The notes under the pieces were generated by a model that was not told the origin of the DNA, did no database searches, and saw only the letters and a list, made by a program, of their open reading frames with translations. The position numbers and the translations under genes are program-made. From Gammaproteobacteria bacterium (GTDB lineage Bacteria > Pseudomonadota > Gammaproteobacteria > HK1): 15,564 nt of DNA. Each line of letters begins with the position of its first letter. The stretch's first letter is position 1. Location: the NCBI GenBank assembly GCA_022822245.1, contig JAJECB010000204.1, forward strand, positions 1-15,564. Direction: 5' to 3'. Of this stretch, positions 12,350-15,564 are shown piece after piece.

Positions 12350-12371
12350 CCGGGCCGGAACGCCGGCCCGG
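12350..12371 (+). promoter_or_regulatory. Strong leader hairpin just ahead of the ribosome binding site
   Basis: CCGGGCCGG (12350-12358) pairs perfectly with CCGGCCCGG (12363-12371) over an AACG tetraloop. The stem is all G-C and ends 8 nt before the GGAAGGGG Shine-Dalgarno (12380-12387). It has no T-run. It may stabilise the mRNA or affect access of ribosomes; no regulator is evident. Confidence 0.4.
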
Positions 12372-12390
12372 CGTACGTTGGAAGGGGAAC

Positions 12391-13014
12391 GTGAAGTCTG
12401 GATCCTCCAAGTGGGCGTCGTCCGCAGTGTTCGGGTTCCTGCTATTGGGCGGGGTCGCGGGAGCGGGGGACGATGAATCCACCGTTCTCGAGGAGTACCG
12501 GCGGGCGAACGTGCTCCCCGCGGAGGAGATCGCCCCCGTCGCCCCCGAGGTCCGCGAGGCGCACCTCGCCGCCCTCGCCGTCTTCGACGAAGCGGTCGCC
12601 TCGAAGGATCCGAAGCATCCGGGATACAAGCAGGCGCGCGAAACCTGGGAGCCCCTCGCGTCCGCGGGAGATCCCGCTTCGACCTATCACTTCGGCATGC
12701 TCCGCCTGTTCGGGCTCGGAGGAGCTTCGTTCGACCAGGTGGAAGCGGTCCTGATGATCGAGAAGGCGGCGGAGCACCGCTACCCGGCGGCCCAGACCTT
12801 CATGGGGCTGATGGCCGAGCAGGGCGACGGACTGCTCGTTGCCGCGGACGAGGAGCTCGCCCTCGAGTGGTATACGCATGGCGCCCTCGGCGGCCACTGC
12901 GCGGCGGTCCGCCGGCTGGTCAGGGCCTACGAGCAGGCGGAGCTCGGAGTCACGGCGGATGCCGGAAAGGCGGACGAGTGGCGGGCTCGGCTCGACGGTT
13001 GCCGGAAGCGATAG
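12391..13014 (+). CDS. Secreted Sel1-like repeat protein
   Basis: The protein has 207 residues from GTG 12391, chosen because GGAAGGGG lies 3 nt upstream and because it yields a clean signal peptide: KSGSSK, a hydrophobic core (AVFGFLLLGG) and a likely cleavage after AGA at about residue 25. An earlier in-frame GTG at 12319 would bury that signal. The mature part contains two or so Sel1-like helical repeats: the DPASTYHFGMLRLFGLGG stretch, then AEHRYPAAQTFMGLMAEQGD, then LEWYTHGALGGHCAAVRRL. Sel1 repeats form solenoids that bind other proteins, and the protein probably acts in the periplasm. The partner is unknown. It has its own candidate promoter upstream and a terminator-like hairpin downstream, so it is likely a single-gene transcript. 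Confidence 0.8.
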   Translation: MKSGSSKWASSAVFGFLLLGGVAGAGDDESTVLEEYRRANVLPAEEIAPVAPEVREAHLAALAVFDEAVASKDPKHPGYKQARETWEPLASAGDPASTYHFGMLRLFGLGGASFDQVEAVLMIEKAAEHRYPAAQTFMGLMAEQGDGLLVAADEELALEWYTHGALGGHCAAVRRLVRAYEQAELGVTADAGKADEWRARLDGCRKR

Positions 13015-13030
13015 GCGCGGAACGGTTGCC

Positions 13031-13052
13031 GCCGGCCCGCCCGCGGGCCGGC
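13031..13052 (+). terminator. Terminator-like hairpin after the Sel1-repeat gene
   Basis: GCCGGCCCG (13031-13039) pairs with CGGGCCGGC (13044-13052) over a CCCG loop, beginning 16 bp after the stop codon. The nine-pair all G-C stem is strong. There is no T-tract after it, so it is a candidate terminator or 3'-end stabiliser. Confidence 0.45.
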
Positions 13053-13076
13053 CGCCGCGAAGCCTGACTCCAGCCC

Positions 13077-13367
13077 GGAAATTTCACCAACTTCTTGGCT
13101 CGCGGACGCGGATCTGCTCGCTGTGACAAGGCGTACTCCCTCAAGCCGCTTCACCGTAGTGTCGACTACCTGCTGCGCTCCGCAGTCCCTGCTCCGCTTG
13201 CAGGCCGGGCAATCCATCCAGGGATTGCCCGCTCGCCGGGACGAAGCGCCACCGGCGCTTCGTCTGTCTCCGGCTCGCCCTTCAGCAGCGCGAAGCGCTC
13301 TTTCGGTCCGTGCGCCTTGTCACAGCGGCATCTCCGCGCCCTCGCGACGAAAGTTGGTGAAATTTCC
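13077..13367. repeat. 291-bp hairpin-rich inverted-repeat element (MITE- or REP-like)
   Basis: The outer 17 bases GGAAATTTCACCAACTT (13077-13093) are repeated exactly inverted at 13351-13367. A second perfect 15-base inverted pair, CGCTGTGACAAGGCG, lies at 13119-13133 and 13313-13327, with partly matching sequence between, so the terminal arms extend about 55-57 bp. Inside are five short hairpins: 13156-13169, 13173-13185, 13206-13231 (10 bp stem), 13240-13264 (11 bp stem, 3-nt loop) and 13287-13299. No transposase gene and no obvious target duplication are visible at the edges (CAGCCC on the left, GTGCTA on the right). It fills most of the 463-bp gap between the Sel1 and LOG genes. A non-autonomous mobile element or large palindromic repeat is the best reading; a structured RNA is possible. 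Confidence 0.7.
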
Positions 13368-13477
13368 GTGCTAGCGTGCCGCACCCGGGTTTCCGTTTCG
13401 CCGCCGATCCGGATGGCGGGTCCGGCGGCGAGGCCACGCTGACCTTCGCGAGCGCCGCCATACAAGGGGAAGCGTCG

Positions 13478-14053
13478 ATGTCCTGCCCTCTGATCTGCGT
13501 CTTCGCCGGTGCCCGGCCGGCCCGGGACCCCGCGCACGCCGATGCCGCCCGTGACGTGGTGGAGGCGGCCGCCGCGCGCGGCATCGGCTTCGTGTACGGC
13601 GGCGGGGGCGGCGGGATGATGGGGGCGGTGGCCGATGCGGCCCGCGCCGCCGGGGTCCACATCGTCGGCGTGGCTCCCCGATTCCTCGCCGACCGGGAGA
13701 TCCTCGCGAGGGGCCTGAGCGAGCTGGTCATGGTCGATTCGATGGCCGAACGCAAGGACGTGATGTTCTCCCGCGCCTGCGCCTTCCTGACCCTTCCGGG
13801 GGGGATCGGGACCTACGACGAGCTCTTCGAGGTGATGAGCGCGAACTATCTCGACCTTCTCGGCAAGCCGTGCGGCGTGTTCAACGTGAACGGGTACTTC
13901 GATCCCCTCGTCGCCCTCCTCGACACGGGGGTCGAATGCGGGTTCATCGGACGTGGGGCGCGCGAGGAGCTGGTCGTCGAGGACGAAGCAGGACGGCTCG
14001 TGGATCGCCTGATGGGCCTTGCTTCGCCCGAGCCGCCGGGGGCCGCCGGGTGA
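13478..14053 (+). CDS. LOG family (TIGR00730) nucleotide 5'-monophosphate phosphoribohydrolase-like protein
   Basis: A 191-residue Rossmann-type cytosolic protein. The family motif PGGIGTYDE is at 107-115, preceded by the conserved MAERK segment (89-93) and an N-terminal glycine-rich loop YGGGGGGMMGAV (40-51). LOG enzymes release the base from adenine-type nucleoside 5'-monophosphates; in plants and some bacteria this activates cytokinins, and elsewhere it may serve nucleotide clean-up. Older annotations call such proteins lysine decarboxylases, which is misleading. Start ATG 13478 is supported by AAGGGGA at 13464-13470, 7 nt upstream. A GTG at 13376 is in frame but its product lacks family similarity before residue 35. 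The inverted-repeat element ends 110 bp before this start, so its right arm may sit in or near the promoter. Confidence 0.88.
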   Translation: MSCPLICVFAGARPARDPAHADAARDVVEAAAARGIGFVYGGGGGGMMGAVADAARAAGVHIVGVAPRFLADREILARGLSELVMVDSMAERKDVMFSRACAFLTLPGGIGTYDELFEVMSANYLDLLGKPCGVFNVNGYFDPLVALLDTGVECGFIGRGAREELVVEDEAGRLVDRLMGLASPEPPGAAG

Positions 14054-14134
14054 ACGGAGAGGGCGTGTCCGCCGTGCCCCCCGTGCCGCCTCGAGCGGCC
14101 CGTCGCCACACCTCCCGAGCCCGCGACCCACACG

Positions 14135-15564
14135 ATGCTGCCTGACCCCAGACTCCTCGCCTTCACCGCCGGGGTGCGCGGCCGGATCGTGTTCGCGGTC
14201 GCGGTGGGGCTCGCCGCGGCGGTGGTGGGGATCGCACGGTTCGCTGCCCTCGGCTGGCTGATCGCGGGGGTCTTCGCGGGGGAGCCGTTCGAGGCGCTGG
14301 CCGGAAAGTTCGCCCTCGTCGGCGCCGTCATGCTGCTCCGGGGCTGGCTCGAGTACTGGCGCAACATGATCGCGCATCGAACCGCGGCCCGGGTGCAGAT
14401 GCACCTTCGCGAGCGCCTCTTCGACAAGGTGACCGAGCTCGGGCCCGCGTGGTTCGGTCTCGAGCGCACCGGGAAGGTGCTCGTCTCGATCGTGGAGGGG
14501 GTCGAGCAGCTCGAGACGTGGTTCGGCCAGTTCCTGCCCCAGCTCTGCGTGGCGGCGCTCACTCCGATCGTCGTCTTCGCGTTCCTCGCGTTCCTCGACC
14601 TTCCGGTCGCCCTCGTCCTCCTCGCGTTCGCCCTCTTCACCCTCGTCGCCCCGGCCGCGTTCACCCGGTGGGATCGAACGAGCAGCCGCCGCCGCCAGCG
14701 CGCGTACTCGCGGTTCGCGGCCGAGTTCCTCGACACCCTCCAGGGGATCGCCACCCTCAAGGCCTTCGGGCAGAGCGGCACGCGCGGCCGGCGTCTCGCC
14801 GCGAGGGCCGAGGAGGTCTTCCGCACCACGATGTGGGTGCTCGCGATCAACTCCCTCGGCCGCGGGATCACCGACGTCGGGCTCGCGGTCGGCGCCGCGG
14901 TGGTGCTCGGATACGGGGCGTTCCGGGTGGACGCGGGTGCGATGAGCCTCGCCGAGCTCCTCGTCGTGCTGATGATGGGCATCGAGGTGTTCCGGCCGCA
15001 GCGCGACCTTCGCGCCCTGCTCCACCAGGGGCTGGTCGGGACGGCGGCGGCCGAGGGGGTGCTGAACCTCCTCGCGGGGCGGCCGATCGTCGAGTATTCC
15101 GCCGCCGGGGAATCTCCCGGTGGAGAGGAGCTGTCGCCGACGGTCGAGTTCGAAGCGGTCGAGTTCACCTATCCCGGGGCGCGCCGCTCGGCGCACGGTG
15201 GCCTCGACTTCCGGATCGAGGCCGGGGAGCGGGTCGGGTTCGTCGGGGCGAGCGGCGCGGGCAAGACGTCGATCGTCCGCCTCCTCCTTCGTCTCTACGA
15301 CCCGGACGCGGGGACGGTCCGCATCGGGGGCCGGGACCTTCGCGAGCTCTCCGCTCACGACGTTCACGGGCGGATCGCGGTCGTCAACCAGGACACCGTC
15401 CTCTTTCACGGCACCGTCGAGGACAACCTTCGCTTCGGCAAGCCCGACGCGACCCGCGAGGAGCTCGCCGCCGCGGCCCGCGCGGCGAACGCGCACGAGT
15501 TCATCGAACGGCTGCCGGAGGGCTACCGGACGGTGGTCGGCGAGCGCGGGGTGCGGCTCTCGGG
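14135..15564 (+). CDS. CydD-like ABC exporter, permease-ATPase fusion, 3' end missing
   Basis: The frame runs from ATG 14135 off the right edge (476 complete codons). Residues about 15-300 form a six-helix type I exporter membrane domain, with the loop RRRQRAYSRFAAEFLDTLQG and the closing FRPQRDLRALLHQG typical of CydD-like subunits. An ATPase domain starts at about residue 330: Walker A GASGAGKT at 371-378 and Q-loop in VVNQDTVLFHGTVEDNL. The signature LSGG begins at the last bases, so Walker B and the end are outside. CydDC exports cysteine and glutathione and is needed to assemble cytochrome bd; assignment as CydD is by resemblance, and a general heterodimeric lipid or drug exporter is the alternative. 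The ATG is the only usual start in its frame after the LOG stop, although no clear Shine-Dalgarno is seen. A partner gene is expected downstream. Confidence 0.85.
   Translation, partial: MLPDPRLLAFTAGVRGRIVFAVAVGLAAAVVGIARFAALGWLIAGVFAGEPFEALAGKFALVGAVMLLRGWLEYWRNMIAHRTAARVQMHLRERLFDKVTELGPAWFGLERTGKVLVSIVEGVEQLETWFGQFLPQLCVAALTPIVVFAFLAFLDLPVALVLLAFALFTLVAPAAFTRWDRTSSRRRQRAYSRFAAEFLDTLQGIATLKAFGQSGTRGRRLAARAEEVFRTTMWVLAINSLGRGITDVGLAVGAAVVLGYGAFRVDAGAMSLAELLVVLMMGIEVFRPQRDLRALLHQGLVGTAAAEGVLNLLAGRPIVEYSAAGESPGGEELSPTVEFEAVEFTYPGARRSAHGGLDFRIEAGERVGFVGASGAGKTSIVRLLLRLYDPDAGTVRIGGRDLRELSAHDVHGRIAVVNQDTVLFHGTVEDNLRFGKPDATREELAAAARAANAHEFIERLPEGYRTVVGERGVRLS

Noticed and set aside
12319..12390. 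Upstream GTG 12319 as start of the Sel1-repeat protein
   Set aside because: It would put 24 extra residues before a good signal peptide and place the strong hairpin inside the coding region; GTG 12391 has a better Shine-Dalgarno.
13077..13367. Reading the inverted-repeat element as an integron attC site
   Set aside because: The ends carry GTTGGTG rather than the GTTRRRY core, the length exceeds the usual attC range, and no integrase or cassette array is present.
13095..13442. Short open frames on both strands inside the inverted-repeat element
   Set aside because: They follow the palindromic structure, have no ribosome binding site or family resemblance, and are typical spurious frames over REP/MITE-like DNA.
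14050..14134. A short frame after the LOG gene, with repeated GCCGTGCC-like bases
   Set aside because: It is a short proline- and arginine-rich frame running into the exporter gene without coding signs; the repeat is only a few bases and imperfect.
13166..15496. Long minus-strand frame opposite the LOG gene and the ABC exporter
   Set aside because: The product is low-complexity and starts within the exporter gene, whose + strand frame has intact Walker A and membrane segments.

Overview
This is a GC-rich (roughly 70% by eye), densely coded bacterial stretch in which every convincing gene lies on the + strand. The host looks like a high-GC Gram-negative, probably a proteobacterium. The pointers are a two-subunit NADPH-type glutamate synthase in gltB-gltD order, a CydD-like ABC exporter, a secreted Sel1-repeat protein with a good Shine-Dalgarno and a TACAAT -10 box, and a long palindromic intergenic element. 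None of these is decisive, so the taxonomic call is weak.

Left part (1-2792): the 3' end of a flotillin/SPFH-like coiled-coil protein carrying an exact 29-residue repeat. It is followed 12 bp later by a PotA-type ABC ATPase with a C-terminal TOBE-like region. No permease or binding protein is visible, so the ATPase is either an orphan or has its partners upstream of the window.

Middle (2793-10401): an AT-richer leader containing a perfect palindrome precedes gltB and gltD, which overlap by one base. Together they encode glutamate synthase, the enzyme that makes two glutamates from glutamine plus 2-oxoglutarate. A 12-TM MFS exporter follows 14 bp after gltD and may be read from the same transcript.

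Right part (10402-15564): a more accessory-looking stretch. It holds a possible 32-residue membrane peptide and two consecutive Uma2-family (DUF820, PD-(D/E)XK-like) domains fused in one reading frame by an exact 798-bp tandem duplication. Next come a secreted Sel1-repeat protein with its own candidate promoter and a strong leader hairpin, and then a 291-bp inverted-repeat element packed with hairpins. The window closes with a LOG-family (TIGR00730) nucleotide phosphoribohydrolase-like protein and the first two thirds or so of a CydD-like ABC exporter that runs off the edge.

The most notable observations are the hairpin-rich inverted-repeat element (13077-13367) and the in-frame duplicated Uma2 gene (10650-12230). 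I do not see a recognisable complete new multi-gene system.
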